DNA of 60,478 bases, taken from Roseobacter sp. (GTDB taxonomy: Bacteria > Pseudomonadota > Alphaproteobacteria > Rhodobacterales > Rhodobacteraceae). The stretch covers positions 1 through 60,478 of the forward strand of contig JAGXHA010000054.1 of assembly GCA_024636475.1 (NCBI GenBank), read 5' to 3'. The position numbers and the translations under genes are program-made. Below are positions 1 through 9,344 of this stretch, piece by piece. Numbering within the stretch: position 1 is the stretch's first letter; each line of letters starts with the position of its first letter. The notes beneath the pieces are model-generated. The model was not told the DNA's origin. It saw only the letters and a program-made list of their open reading frames with translations, and searched no databases.

Positions 1-1
1 A

Positions 2-727
2 CCTCTGGCCGGACCCGGTTTGGCGCGGAATATGGGCGTGGCACGATCGACCGGCAATATTCTTGCGTTCATTGATGCCGATTGCATCCCGGCAGACGAT
101 TGGATTGCCACGGCTGAGCAGGCGATGGACGATCCCAAAGTTGATATTCTGGGTGGCGACGTTCGGATTGAATATGAAGACCCCACCAAACTGACCGTTC
201 TTGAGGCATACGAGAGCATCTTTGCCTATCGCATGGATCGCTATATCAGATGGCAAGGTTTCACAGGAACTGGCAACCTTGTGGTCCGGCGCAGCGTCTT
301 TGATCAGGTGGGGCCCTTTGCTGGCATGGCGATCGCAGAAGATAGGGATTGGGGACAGCGGGCAACCGGGCTAGGCTTCAAGATCCGGTATCTTCCAGCA
401 ATGAGGGTGTTTCATCCTGCCCGGCTGAGTTTTTACGACCTCTATTCTAAATGGGATCGGCAGCTGGCGCATGACAGGCAGGGCTGTGTCACGTGGCGGG
501 ACCGGCTGCGCTGGCTTGGCAAAGCGATGGCGTTGTCTGTGTCGTCTTTGGCTGAAATCCCGCGCATCGCGACCTGTACTCGGGTCAGCGGTTTGGCGAA
601 CCGCATTCGTGCTTTTGCAGGGCTGACACGCATCCGTCTGTATCGCGCTGGCCGCATGATCCAGTTAGCCGCAGGGATGGACGCGGATCATCTCGTGCAG
701 CGTTGGAACCGGTCTGATGCAAGTTAA
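2..727 (+). CDS. Glycosyltransferase family 2, 5' end outside window
   Basis: The reading frame is open from base 2, so the gene starts upstream of the window; the TTG at 20 lies inside the conserved run PGLARNMGVARSTG and is not a start. The segment FIDADC is the DxD-type metal/sugar-nucleotide motif of GT-A fold family 2 enzymes, and RDWGQRATGLGFK near residue 120 is the region carrying the ED/RxxR acceptor-side motif. The N-terminal nucleotide-binding strand is missing. It would transfer a sugar from an NDP-sugar to a growing exopolysaccharide or lipid-linked glycan on the cytoplasmic face. It is followed after 70 bases by a flippase, which fits an exopolysaccharide locus. Family assignment is firm; donor and acceptor are unknown. 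Confidence 0.85.
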   Translation, partial: PLAGPGLARNMGVARSTGNILAFIDADCIPADDWIATAEQAMDDPKVDILGGDVRIEYEDPTKLTVLEAYESIFAYRMDRYIRWQGFTGTGNLVVRRSVFDQVGPFAGMAIAEDRDWGQRATGLGFKIRYLPAMRVFHPARLSFYDLYSKWDRQLAHDRQGCVTWRDRLRWLGKAMALSVSSLAEIPRIATCTRVSGLANRIRAFAGLTRIRLYRAGRMIQLAAGMDADHLVQRWNRSDAS

Positions 728-797
728 CCGTCCCGCGTTTGCAGCCACAAGAAGTGCCAGCCAAACGGGCTGCGCTGTCAGAAAGCGCTAGCGCGCG

Positions 798-2195
798 ATG
801 ACCCGATCCATTGGCTTGATACTGTCCGGCAATGTCGTTGGCGCCGCGCTGATGATGATGCGGACGTTGTTGATATCGCGGCTGATCAGCTTGGAAGACT
901 TTGGTTTGGGATCCTTGTTCTTGTTGGCGCTTGCGATGATTGAAATGATGTCTGCGTTGGGTTTTCAACAGCAGATCATTCAGGCCAGCGATGGAAACTC
1001 AGCCCGGTTTCAAGCCGCCGTTCAGGGCCTTTCGGTTCTGCGCGGCGTGATATTGGCAATCGTTCTTTTCGCCTTGGCGGGGCCGATCTCCCTGCTTTTT
1101 GCTGTTCCCGGGTCGGTATGGGCGTTTCAACTGATCGCTGTGGTCCCTCTTGTCTCGGGGTTTGTCCATTTCGACGCACATCGGTTGAGCCGCCGCATGG
1201 AGTTTGCACCCTCGATCATCCTCATACTGCTGCCCCCCTTGGGATCGATCCTGTCAGTGCTGCCGCTTTACCATCTGTTCGGCGATTACCGCGTTCTGCT
1301 GTTTGCGATTATCTTGCAAATGGGGCTTTCCGTTGTTGTGTCCCATTGTGTTTCGAAACGGCACTATCATCTGCGGTTTGATGGCACCGTGATCCTTCGG
1401 TGCCTTCGCTTTGGCTGGCCGCTGATGGCGAGCGGTGCGCTGATGTTTCTGGTTTTCAACGGTGAACGCGCAATCATCGGTCGCGCCCTTGGGCTAGAGA
1501 CGCTGGCGCTTTTTTCCATGGCTTTATCGCTGACGCTGACGCCTGCCTTGGTCCTGTTGCGCAGCACGATGAGCTTTTTCTTGCCGCAGCTATCTGCGGC
1601 ATACGGAACAGTTCGCTATCGAAGCCTGTCGATTGCGGTACTGCAAACCCATATCTTCTTGGGCTGTGGAATGGTTGCCGCTGTAGCGTTGTTGGGCGGC
1701 CCCTTCCTGACGGCAGTTTTAGGGGAGAAATATGCCGCAGCGCTGCCGTTTCTGGTGTGGCTTGCCGTCCTTCAGGCGTTTCGCGTGTTTCAAGGGGGCT
1801 GCGCAATCTTGGCTTTGGCCGCAGGACACACCAAAAACGAGCTATTCGCAAATATGGTCAGGGTTTCGCTGCTGCCCCTTGCATGGCTGGTCATCATGGA
1901 CAGGGGCGGTGTCATGACCGTGATCTGGATAGGTACGGCGGGCGAGGCGGCTGGCTTTGCGATTGGCCTGGGCCTTGTACTTGGTAAACAAGACCTGCCG
2001 CTGCGCCCGCTTTTGCTGCCCCTTGTGCTTGCTGTCGTTCTGCTGGGGGTCGCTTGCTTTCTGGATACGCGTCTTGGGATGATCGAAGCAGCGATGGCGC
2101 TTATGGCTGTCTTGACGGCAATGGCGCTGAACATGCCAGATTTGCAGGCCTATGTCCGTCGCGACGCTGCAACCGGGCATCAGCGTGAAACCTGA
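798..2195 (+). CDS. Wzx-like polysaccharide flippase (MOP superfamily)
   Basis: A 465-residue, almost wholly hydrophobic protein with about 12 to 14 predicted membrane segments. It opens with SGNVVGAALMMMRTLLISRLI and SLEDFG, the N-terminal pattern of polysaccharide synthesis/lipopolysaccharide flippases of the MOP superfamily. Length is normal for the family (400-500). The presumed role is flipping lipid-linked oligosaccharide repeat units across the inner membrane. It lies between a glycosyltransferase and an acyltransferase fragment on the same strand. No strong Shine-Dalgarno is visible before the ATG at 798, so the start is the first in-frame ATG and slightly uncertain. It appears intact although the two plus-strand exopolysaccharide genes after it are broken. 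Confidence 0.85.
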   Translation: MTRSIGLILSGNVVGAALMMMRTLLISRLISLEDFGLGSLFLLALAMIEMMSALGFQQQIIQASDGNSARFQAAVQGLSVLRGVILAIVLFALAGPISLLFAVPGSVWAFQLIAVVPLVSGFVHFDAHRLSRRMEFAPSIILILLPPLGSILSVLPLYHLFGDYRVLLFAIILQMGLSVVVSHCVSKRHYHLRFDGTVILRCLRFGWPLMASGALMFLVFNGERAIIGRALGLETLALFSMALSLTLTPALVLLRSTMSFFLPQLSAAYGTVRYRSLSIAVLQTHIFLGCGMVAAVALLGGPFLTAVLGEKYAAALPFLVWLAVLQAFRVFQGGCAILALAAGHTKNELFANMVRVSLLPLAWLVIMDRGGVMTVIWIGTAGEAAGFAIGLGLVLGKQDLPLRPLLLPLVLAVVLLGVACFLDTRLGMIEAAMALMAVLTAMALNMPDLQAYVRRDAATGHQRET

Positions 2196-2235
2196 TGGGA
2201 AATTGCACTGGCAAAATAAAGATGGGGTCGCGATC

Positions 2236-2481
2236 GTGCTAAACGCAAAGATCAATTTGGGCGACGTGTCTCAGGGCCGCGACAACAACTTCAACTTGAT
2301 CCGGTTCATCGCTGCAACTGCAGTGCTGGTTTCGCATGCTTGGCCAGCTTTCGACGATATTTCCAACAAACGCCACGCCGCGTGGTCCAATTGGCGCGCC
2401 TATGTTGATCAGCGGATTGTTGGTCGTCCCGTTTGTAAAAATGTTCCAACCCAGAAAAAGGCCTGTCATATCAGGTCTTGA
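2236..2481 (+). pseudogene. Acyltransferase 3 family, N-terminal fragment only
   Basis: The frame holds RDNNFNLIRFIAATAVLVSHAWP, shared with the first membrane helix and catalytic-His region of family 3 membrane acyltransferases (WecH/OafA/ExoZ type), which acetylate or succinylate exopolysaccharides. Family members run to about 350 residues with 10 or more helices; here homology stops after SHAWP, near base 2347. The remaining codons to the stop at 2481 are the antisense of the neighbouring minus-strand gene. The start is uncertain: GTG 2236 is the most plausible, and the frame is open from inside the flippase gene. The fragment cannot be functional. It marks the first of two junctions in this locus. 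Confidence 0.75.
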
Positions 2482-3879
2482 ACCAGTTGCCGCGCGCAAC
2501 GTGAACTCTGGCACGTCTGAGCATCCTGCCGCCTGATAGGTGATCGTGCCTGCGCAGCTTTCGCAGCCTACCGCGGTAACCATCGTCGCTTCCGTCGAAA
2601 AGTAGTTTCCCTGCCGCGGATCACCACCCGCACCGATTGCACAATTGGTCTGAAAGAACCGTCCAACCCGGTACACCCAAGCACTGTAATTGGAGGTGTT
2701 GTTTGCGTCCCAGATACAACCTTCAGTCACGAAAAGGCTGCTGGCAGAGTTCGCACCGCTGTCAAGAAATACCACGCTTCCCCCGATTTTGCGCAATGTG
2801 ATGTTGCGCAGTTTTAGCGTGGCCGGAATGCCGTTAAACGTGCTGCTGCCCCCATCCGAAAGAACGGTGTTCTCTCTTTCTGAAGGATCAGCAGCTTCAA
2901 TGATCAACGGCACATCCACGCTGCTGCCCTGGCTCTTGAACGCACCAAAGCTGTGCAGGCCGCTAACCAACCGGACAACCCCGCCGCCCGCATCATTTGT
3001 CCGCCCAAACGCTGACGCGTTGAACGCCCGAATTGCGGTGACAGCTGCGGGAATTCCCGCAAACGGGGTCAATGCCGCGCTTGTTGCGGACGCAGAAGCA
3101 AGCGCCGTCGCGTCATTGCCCGCCACGCCGTCCACATAGGCATACACCGTGCCATAGTCGCCCGCGCGATCATTTAGCAAACGCAGTGTCGTCAGGTTGG
3201 GCGAAGGATAGCTGTCTGCATCCACTGAAATCGTAAACGCGTCACCGACCCATGGATAGATTACCGCATCAAGGATCAAAACCGCGCCTTGGGTAAGCTG
3301 TGAAAGGTCCAGATCGGCCGCGAAATGGGGCACGGTCAGCCCGGATGCGTCAAAGCGCATCGCCGTCATCGTCGATATAACCTGTTCGACAGTGTTAACG
3401 CCATCAGTTGCAATAAACTTGACGGCAGCGACAGGGCGGCCCTCCCTCGCATGGGCGTGGGCAACCGCTAGCCGCAGTGTATGCATCGCGGTCTTTGCAT
3501 GTTCGCGGTCGTGGTTCAGCCACATTGCAACCGGCTTGGGATAGACGCGGCTGCTGTTGTTGACAACGTCACCCACCACGTCGCCAGCATAGATGAAATC
3601 CGACAAGGCCACTTGATCGTCAGTGATCAACGCTTGGTCAGGATAGGGCAGGCGGACACGCGTTGTGATATTAACCAAGTCCTCGTGTCGGGTTGGATTT
3701 GCATTGGCGTCAAAGCCTCGCCTGCTGACTGTGAACATCTCGGGTTCAGCAGCCGGGTCGTGACTCTCACGGTAAACCCCGCGCCAGCCATCGCTTAGAA
3801 TGCGCTCCAGATTGGTCTTGGACAAGGCACCCATCGCCGTTTGCCCCAGTTGCGTCCCTATTCCGATTGTCATTTCCAT
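2239..3879 (-). pseudogene. Leaderless beta-helix surface/secreted protein, C-terminus lost
   Basis: The start is ATG 3879, because GGGAGGG lies six bases ahead of it; the ATG at 3900 has no such site. About the first 220 residues form a domain I do not recognise. From roughly residue 290 the composition (short beta strands, Gly/Asn turns, LRNITLRKIGGSVVF, GVAFVGNIVES) is that of a right-handed parallel beta-helix. There is no signal peptide, so any export would need type I secretion, and a PrsD-type ATPase lies 3 kb away. The last 35 or so residues are the antisense of the acyltransferase fragment, so the natural C-terminus, where a type I signal would sit, is missing. It is divergent from the ligase fragment. 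Function unknown; a role in polysaccharide binding or cleavage is only inference. Confidence 0.6.
2340..2352. other. Junction 1: acyltransferase 5' part joined to beta-helix gene
   Basis: Acyltransferase homology on the plus strand ends after SHAWP, and beta-helix-like sequence on the minus strand ends after GNIVES. Both points fall within these few bases. No insertion sequence, inverted repeat or target duplication is visible at the point. The simplest reading is a deletion that removed the 3' ends of two convergent genes at once. Confidence 0.55.
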
Positions 3880-4060
3880 GGCAGACCCTCCCGTTTCCAT
3901 TTCTTAAAGGCTGCAGGATATAGCACCGCGCTAAATGCGTTGCGCATGGGCCGCTTTAGCCGATGGCTAGATTAATGTTCATGAAATCTTAAGTGCTTGC
4001 GGGCTTTCTTATCGTTGGAGTTCGGGCAGATAAACTCCTTCGAAATGGGGTATTTGGACG

Positions 4061-4432
4061 ATGAGCCTTGCGGAAACGTCATATGTGCGAGGGAACGACA
4101 CCGCCACATCAGACAGCACCGCGAAAACCCAGATGTCGACATATCTTGTGGCACTGTTTCTAACGTTGGTCGTCCTGCCAGTGGGGCTCCACGTTGGACC
4201 GCTTTATCTGACCGGCGTTCGTATTTTTCTGATCACTCTAATCGTCCCGCTTTCCATTAACCTGTTGCGAGGCCGTTACGGATCGCTTTTGCTCACTGAC
4301 ATATTTTTTGCGCTGTATTTCGTTTGGATCATCATCGCCCTATGGGTGAACAACCCTGACAAAGTTGTGCAGAATGGAGGCTCGACCGGGGTTGAGTTTT
4401 TGGGCGGACACCCAAAGACCCTGTTCCATTAA
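4061..4432 (+). pseudogene. O-antigen ligase/polymerase-like protein, N-terminal fragment
   Basis: The translation has three hydrophobic helices (residues about 25-43, 50-68, 78-96) followed by NNPDKVVQNGGSTGVEFLGG. I recognise this as the start of the Wzy/WaaL-like O-antigen polymerase/ligase proteins found in Rhodobacterales exopolysaccharide loci, where a Tyr and further helices normally follow LGG. Family members have 400 or more residues. Here homology breaks near base 4410 and the frame then reads the antisense of the minus-strand beta-helix gene to a stop at 4432. Start ATG 4061 is the first ATG; ATG 4133 is an alternative. It shares an apparently normal divergent intergenic region with the gene at 2239-3879. 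Not functional as it stands. Confidence 0.65.
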
Positions 4433-6577
4433 ATCGGCAAGGGCATTGTCTTGTGGCGAAGCTGAGTACACATTCAACCCTTCAAAATCCCACCTGTCGG
4501 CCTTGCCATTCAAGTCGGTTGCACTGATCGGAAATAATGGGGGCAAAATCGGGCCAGCCGACATATCAAATGCCAAGATCGCGCCACTAAAATTGGCTTT
4601 CTGCCCCCACGGGTTTCCAAAACTCAGATCCCAGTCACCATCTGAGGGCAAAATACCCGAAAACCTTGAAACCGCAGTCTCAACCCCGTCAATATCAAGC
4701 TTCAACATCCCATCCTTTAGCCTGATTGACACATCGTGAGGTGCTCCATCATTCACCCAAACCCCACGCGATGTGACTATGGCCGCTTTGCCCTCATTGT
4801 TATTAAGTTGGAACGATATGGTTCCCGCCTTGGTGACCTCTGCCTCGAAGGACAGATGCTTGCGAAACAGCTCACCCGTACCGGTGCCTTGCAAGCTAAA
4901 CTCAATTGTGAACGCGTCAGCACCCCGCAAACCTTCAAACGCGCGATGATCCACCAGGGCAACCGCAGTGTTGCCGGTCAGCTGAAGTGGTGCGCTGCTG
5001 GCAGACGCCAGCGGCTCGCTACGTTGAAGTCTGCCAACGCCGTGTTCCGGAAATTCACCTCTGTCCTTGTCGAACGAGAAAATTTGTCCGCCACGGATGT
5101 CGATAGTGCTATCCGCCGCCAGATGTGTCCCGTTTGGATAATCCACACTTAAAGTAACGTTATGAACGCCCGCGTGCGTGAATTCGTGACTCACCCGGAT
5201 ACCAGTTGCTGTCGCACCATCCCCAAAATCCCAATTGTAAGTGCCGTCCTGATGGTCGGTTCCCACAAAAGTTTTCTCCATCAAAGTCGCGTCAAAAACG
5301 CTGGTGTTTTTAGTCTGCCCGGTCTTTTCAACATGGAACAATGCGTCTGCCAAAAGCGACGTCTGATCTAGCTGAAACTGCTGGTAATCTTCAGCAAATT
5401 CGACACCATCCAATGCAATAAAGTGGTTTTCCCCGCTTTGAAGTGACTGCGATGACCTGACGAAAAACTCTCCATATTGATCAGGGTGAAGCAGCGTATT
5501 GTCGTTGACTTGCCAGTCATGTTGACCACTAAAGCCATTTATTGTGCTCGTGACATTCCACACGACCGTCACGTCGTTTGCTGTTGGCGCTATGTTGATC
5601 GCAGGTATCCAAAGGGCTGTTTGATCGTGGTCAGCATTGCCTGCGTCAGCCACCGCAATCAGGCTGTTGCCGCTGATGGACAGACCATTGGTCTCACCTA
5701 TGGTAATACCGTGCAAGTGACTGTTATAAATAGTATTATCTTCTATCAAGAGGTTCTTGTAATACATCCTTTCCCCTTTTTCTTGGGAATCGACAGCCTC
5801 GTTGCGCATAAAAATCGATTGCGTATATGACCCTTCCCCCATGTCGAGCCGGTTCTGGCGGATTGATATATTCTCGCTTGGGGTGTCAGTGCCGTTGGTC
5901 CAGAACTGGATCATATCGCGATGATCAAAGGCTTCATAATCGGCTTTGAAGTCGTGAAGGTGGTTCTGTTCGATCACTACATTTGTGACTTCCGCAAAAT
6001 TCAATCCGTCACTTCGGATACTGTGAATGTCGTTCTTAACAACGATAAGGTCTTGCGACTGGCTGAATACCCCGGCGCGGCCCCAGTCAAGGAACTCGTT
6101 GCTCTTGACCGTAACGCCGATGCTGTCGCGAACAGAAAGACCGTAACCATGACCAAAGCCATCCCTCTCGGCGACCCCGGCCCTCACAAGATCTCCTATA
6201 AAAACGGAATCCGAGATGATGACATTGTGACTGTCGTTAACTTCAAACGGGCGTACATAATCAGGGTCACCAGGTTGATAGGTATAGTTGAATCTGACCC
6301 CCTCTATCGCAATATTGCGTCCGCTGTGGATGTCCATCCAGCTGAAAACTGCAGGGTAAAGCACATCTGAAGAGGCAATTTTGACGGTCGTATCGAACTG
6401 GTTGGGGAACCCTTGCTTGCCATTCAGTGTCAACGTTCCGTAATTCCCAGGTTCAAGCCAAAACGTCTCGCCTCCCCTTGCACGGCTCAACGCTGCATAA
6501 AGCTCATCTCGGTTGGATATTGAGACCATCTCTCCCATCTGTGGCACGTGCCTTTGTATCATGCTGACCCAAGGCAT
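4340..6577 (-). pseudogene. Beta-helix / PKD / LamG-like leaderless protein, C-terminus replaced
   Basis: The domain order is visible. Residues about 20-330 are a right-handed parallel beta-helix opening with a lyase-like block (ELYAALSRARGGETFWLEPG), similar in layout to PL6/chondroitinase-B-type and other beta-helix polysaccharide enzymes. Residues 430-495 are a PKD domain with NWDFGDG. Residues 530-680 are a concanavalin/LamG-like domain. There is no N-terminal signal peptide. Residues after about 725 are the antisense of the ligase fragment, so the true C-terminus, where RTX repeats or a type I secretion signal are usual, is gone. The start is uncertain: ATG 6577, 6562, 6538 and 6529 are all possible and none has a convincing ribosome site. 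It is divergent from the PrsD-like ATPase, its likely exporter. Catalytic activity is not shown. Confidence 0.65.
4400..4414. other. Junction 2: ligase 5' part joined to beta-helix/PKD gene
   Basis: Ligase-like sequence on the plus strand ends after VEFLGG, and the minus-strand protein loses its natural sequence after about GLWVS. Both fall within these bases. The layout repeats junction 1: a plus-strand membrane gene meets, tail to tail, a minus-strand beta-helix gene. No mobile element is seen, and I find no sequence shared with junction 1. Confidence 0.5.
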
Positions 6578-6815
6578 TTTGGTTGGAAAGTCGCGGTAAA
6601 GGGCGTTGCCAATGCGTTAAAAAGATGACCTTTCTTTCAGATTTGAAGTTTCTATTTCTCTTGAGTGAGAGGCGGGAGACGCCACAGACGTAGATAAAAT
6701 ACGGCCAATCAACAGTTTAGTTAAATCTGTCTGCTTATGCACAATCCAGGAACCCAGAAACTTAAGAAGTTTAGAGCAGCCTGCACTACAACCTAGTCCA
6801 TAAAGGCGCAGTGAA

Positions 6816-8555
6816 ATGGTGACCGACGGCGCGTCAAACAGGTATTTTTCAACGCTAAAGAAACAAAGGGTCGGCTTCGCGCTTGTCCTTGTATTTAGCG
6901 GATTGATCAGCGTTTTGATGCTCACGGGTTCGATCTACATGTTGCAGGTGTATGATCGGGTTCTTTCCAGCGGCTCTATTATGACACTGGCTGGTTTGTT
7001 CAGCATTGTGGTTGTGATGTATCTATTCTTTGGATTGTTTGATCTTCTACGCCAGCGGCTTTTATCCCGGATCGCGACACGGGTTGATCTTGATCTGGGT
7101 CGCGACTGCTTTCTCGCGCAGATGCAGCACGTGAATGGTTCTGGGGTCAAGAATGCAGACCCCCTGAAACATCTCGGTGTGCTGCGGCATTTTCTGTCAG
7201 GGCCGACGGCTGCCAGCCTATTTGATCTGCCTTTCGTTCCGCTATTTCTATGTGTTTTGTTTATGATCCATCCGCTGCTTGGATCTATCGTGCTAGGCGG
7301 TGCCGTGGTCGCCGGGCTGGCAGCGGTGTTGGGGCACATCAGCAGCCGTCGGTTGCAACAAGCCAGCACAAAGCAAGCTGTGCTGCAAAATGAATTTGCC
7401 AGCGATACTTTTCGCAATGCCGACGTCGTGTCTGCCATGGGTATGCAGCAAAACCTTGGTGATCACTGGCAGGGCATGCAGCTGTCAAATCTCGCAATGC
7501 AGCAGCGCACAGCAAGCGTATCAGAGATCGTGGCATCATTTAGCAAGACATTTCGGATATTGCTGCAATCCTCGATTTTGACGGTTGGTGCCGTTCTTGT
7601 TCTGCAAGACCAGATTTCTGCCGGGATGATTATTGCCTCTTCGATATTGTCAGGTCGCGCCCTTGCCCCGATTGATCAAGCGATTGGTCAATGGCGTTCT
7701 ATCTCCCAAACCACACTCGCGCACAGAACCTTGCGTAAATTCTTTGACGCGGTTCAGCAGAAAACGGACTTTATTGAATTGCCAAAGCCAACCGGGCGCA
7801 TCACCGTAAAGTCACTTACAAAACTCTCGGCGGATCAAGGTGCTGGACGTCAAGAGATGCTGCTGCAAAACATTACCTTTACCCTCAAACCAGGGGACGG
7901 TTTGGGTGTGATTGGCAAGTCTGCAGCGGGTAAGTCGATCCTTGCGCGCCTTTTGGTGGGTGCGTGGCGGCCTGACCGCGGTGAGGTGCAGATTGACGGA
8001 GCAGCGTTTGATAAATGGCCGCAAGCTGAAATCGGCAAATTTATCGGATATCTACCGCAAACGGTTACGCTTTTGCCCGGATCAATCAGCCAGAACATCG
8101 GTCGATTTGATCCACTTGCGACAGACGCAGATATCATCGCTGCCGCCCAGCTTGCAAAAGTACATGATCTGATTCTTGGGCTACCCGATGGATATGCGAC
8201 GCGGGTTGGTGGTGCTTTTGGAACGCGGCTTTCAGGCGGTCAGATCCAGCGGATCGCGTTGGCGCGTGCGGTGCTGTTCAAGCCCGTACTTGTCGTGCTG
8301 GATGAACCGAACGCACATCTAGACGGTGCAGGCGACGATGCCCTTGAAAGGGTAATCACCGACCTTCGGACTGCTGGCAGCACGGTGATTGTAATGGCCC
8401 ACCGGCCAAGCGCGATTGCTGCTGTCAACAAGATCATGGTTCTGGATCAAGGTCGCATGATACAATTTGACACTAAGGATAATGTGCTCGGTGCCAGTGG
8501 TGCTCGTCAAGAGTCCGCAAAGGTAAGGCATCTGGCCAACCACACCCGCGGATAA
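6816..8555 (+). CDS. prsD: Type I secretion system ABC permease/ATPase (PrsD family)
   Basis: A 579-residue half-transporter. The N-terminal membrane domain opens with the family pattern MLTGSIYMLQVYDRVLSSGS. The ATPase domain has Walker A GKSAAGKS (the usual Pro after the first Gly is Lys), signature LSGGQIQRIALARA, Walker B VLVVLDEP, D-loop HLD and H-loop MAHRPS. PrsD/HlyB-type proteins without a C39 peptidase domain export leaderless proteins with C-terminal signals, including exopolysaccharide-processing enzymes in rhizobia. It is divergent from the beta-helix/PKD gene, a plausible substrate. The HlyD-type membrane-fusion partner (PrsE) that normally follows is absent: the next feature is a tRNA. 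It may use a partner encoded elsewhere or be a remnant. Confidence 0.9.
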   Translation: MVTDGASNRYFSTLKKQRVGFALVLVFSGLISVLMLTGSIYMLQVYDRVLSSGSIMTLAGLFSIVVVMYLFFGLFDLLRQRLLSRIATRVDLDLGRDCFLAQMQHVNGSGVKNADPLKHLGVLRHFLSGPTAASLFDLPFVPLFLCVLFMIHPLLGSIVLGGAVVAGLAAVLGHISSRRLQQASTKQAVLQNEFASDTFRNADVVSAMGMQQNLGDHWQGMQLSNLAMQQRTASVSEIVASFSKTFRILLQSSILTVGAVLVLQDQISAGMIIASSILSGRALAPIDQAIGQWRSISQTTLAHRTLRKFFDAVQQKTDFIELPKPTGRITVKSLTKLSADQGAGRQEMLLQNITFTLKPGDGLGVIGKSAAGKSILARLLVGAWRPDRGEVQIDGAAFDKWPQAEIGKFIGYLPQTVTLLPGSISQNIGRFDPLATDADIIAAAQLAKVHDLILGLPDGYATRVGGAFGTRLSGGQIQRIALARAVLFKPVLVVLDEPNAHLDGAGDDALERVITDLRTAGSTVIVMAHRPSAIAAVNKIMVLDQGRMIQFDTKDNVLGASGARQESAKVRHLANHTRG

Positions 8556-8633
8556 CCATTTTGAAGGTCGAGTTCCGTATGCCAAGGCCGGCTGCACGCG
8601 CACAGTTGGTAAAGATAGATTAAACAAAAGAAA

Positions 8634-8710
8634 TGGCGGCCCCGGAAGGAATCGAACCCTCAACCTCGGACTTAGAAGGTCCTTGCTCTATCCAGTTGAG
8701 CTACGGAGCC
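8634..8710 (-). tRNA. tRNA-Arg(TCT)
   Basis: Read on the minus strand this is a complete 77-base cloverleaf. The acceptor stem GGCTCCG/CGGGGCC is followed by discriminator G and an encoded CCA. The D arm starts TAGCTC, the T loop is TTCGATT, and the anticodon loop CTTCTAA carries TCT at positions 34-36. The 27-43 pair is an A/G mismatch at the base of the anticodon stem. It ends the exopolysaccharide block and could be an insertion boundary, but no integrase lies nearby. Confidence 0.95.
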
Positions 8711-8879
8711 GCATGAGAACAGCGCGTCAGGCTGTTCATGTTGTCTAGTATGACTACCCCATGATTTCAAATCCAAATATCAGGTGAAGCAGAAGTTGAG
8801 GCTGGCCTCGTTTAAATCAACCAATCCAGCGATCCGCACTTTGCCATTCTGTCTTCAGCTGCGCAATCATCACCAATCG

Positions 8880-9344
8880 CTATTGGCGTTCGATCCGGAA
8901 GGTGTAGCTGCCGCATTGATGTGCAGTTTTTGGGGGGCCTATGCTAATTTCACAGGTATTTTCGCAATCAGACAGACATTGCTGCCAAAAGGCCATGCCA
9001 CCCGGCGAACCGGTGGCGACGCCCAGCGTCCAATCCCCGCCAAGTGCGTTGAAAACCAAATGCGCAGCTTGGGTACCGATGCCTTTGTGGCGATACTCTG
9101 GCTCGATCATAAATTCGGTCAGCTCATGCGTTCCGTCCGGGTGGTTCCACACCAGCGCAAAACCGATGGGTTGGCCGTTGGAGTTGATCAAATAGGGATG
9201 CCTGCCCCTTTCGATCCAATAACGATCCAAGGACGACGGGTAATAGGATGGACCATCCGGTAAAAGTTCGGCGAAATAGACTTTTGCCATCTGATCAAGA
9301 AGTGCCCGGTTGGCTTCGGGCAGGGGAGTGATCGAGATATTCAT
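8880..9344 (-). CDS. GNAT family N-acetyltransferase
   Basis: A 154-residue protein with the GNAT core: a strand ending FMIEPEYRHKGIGTQA, which is motif A with the acetyl-CoA pyrophosphate loop (R-x-x-G-x-G/A type), followed by an amphipathic helix. The length fits a single-domain acetyltransferase. Its ATG overlaps the stop of the upstream ABC ATPase gene (ATGA), so it is the last gene of the peptide-transport operon and is translationally coupled. Substrate unknown; acetylation of an imported amine or peptide is an inference from position only. Confidence 0.85.
   Translation of the reverse strand: MNISITPLPEANRALLDQMAKVYFAELLPDGPSYYPSSLDRYWIERGRHPYLINSNGQPIGFALVWNHPDGTHELTEFMIEPEYRHKGIGTQAAHLVFNALGGDWTLGVATGSPGGMAFWQQCLSDCENTCEISIGPPKTAHQCGSYTFRIERQ

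Noticed and set aside
2690..3139. A 149-codon plus-strand frame opposite the first beta-helix gene
   Set aside because: Low-complexity antisense of an Ala/Gly-rich coding region, with better coding character on the minus strand.
2236..4432. Idea that 2347-4410 is an invertible segment
   Set aside because: Turning the segment round would not restore any of the four genes, and no inverted repeats flank it.
5921..6370. A 149-codon plus-strand open frame inside the beta-helix/PKD gene
   Set aside because: The minus-strand frame gives clear beta-helix sequence; the plus-strand product has no recognisable domain and no ribosome site.
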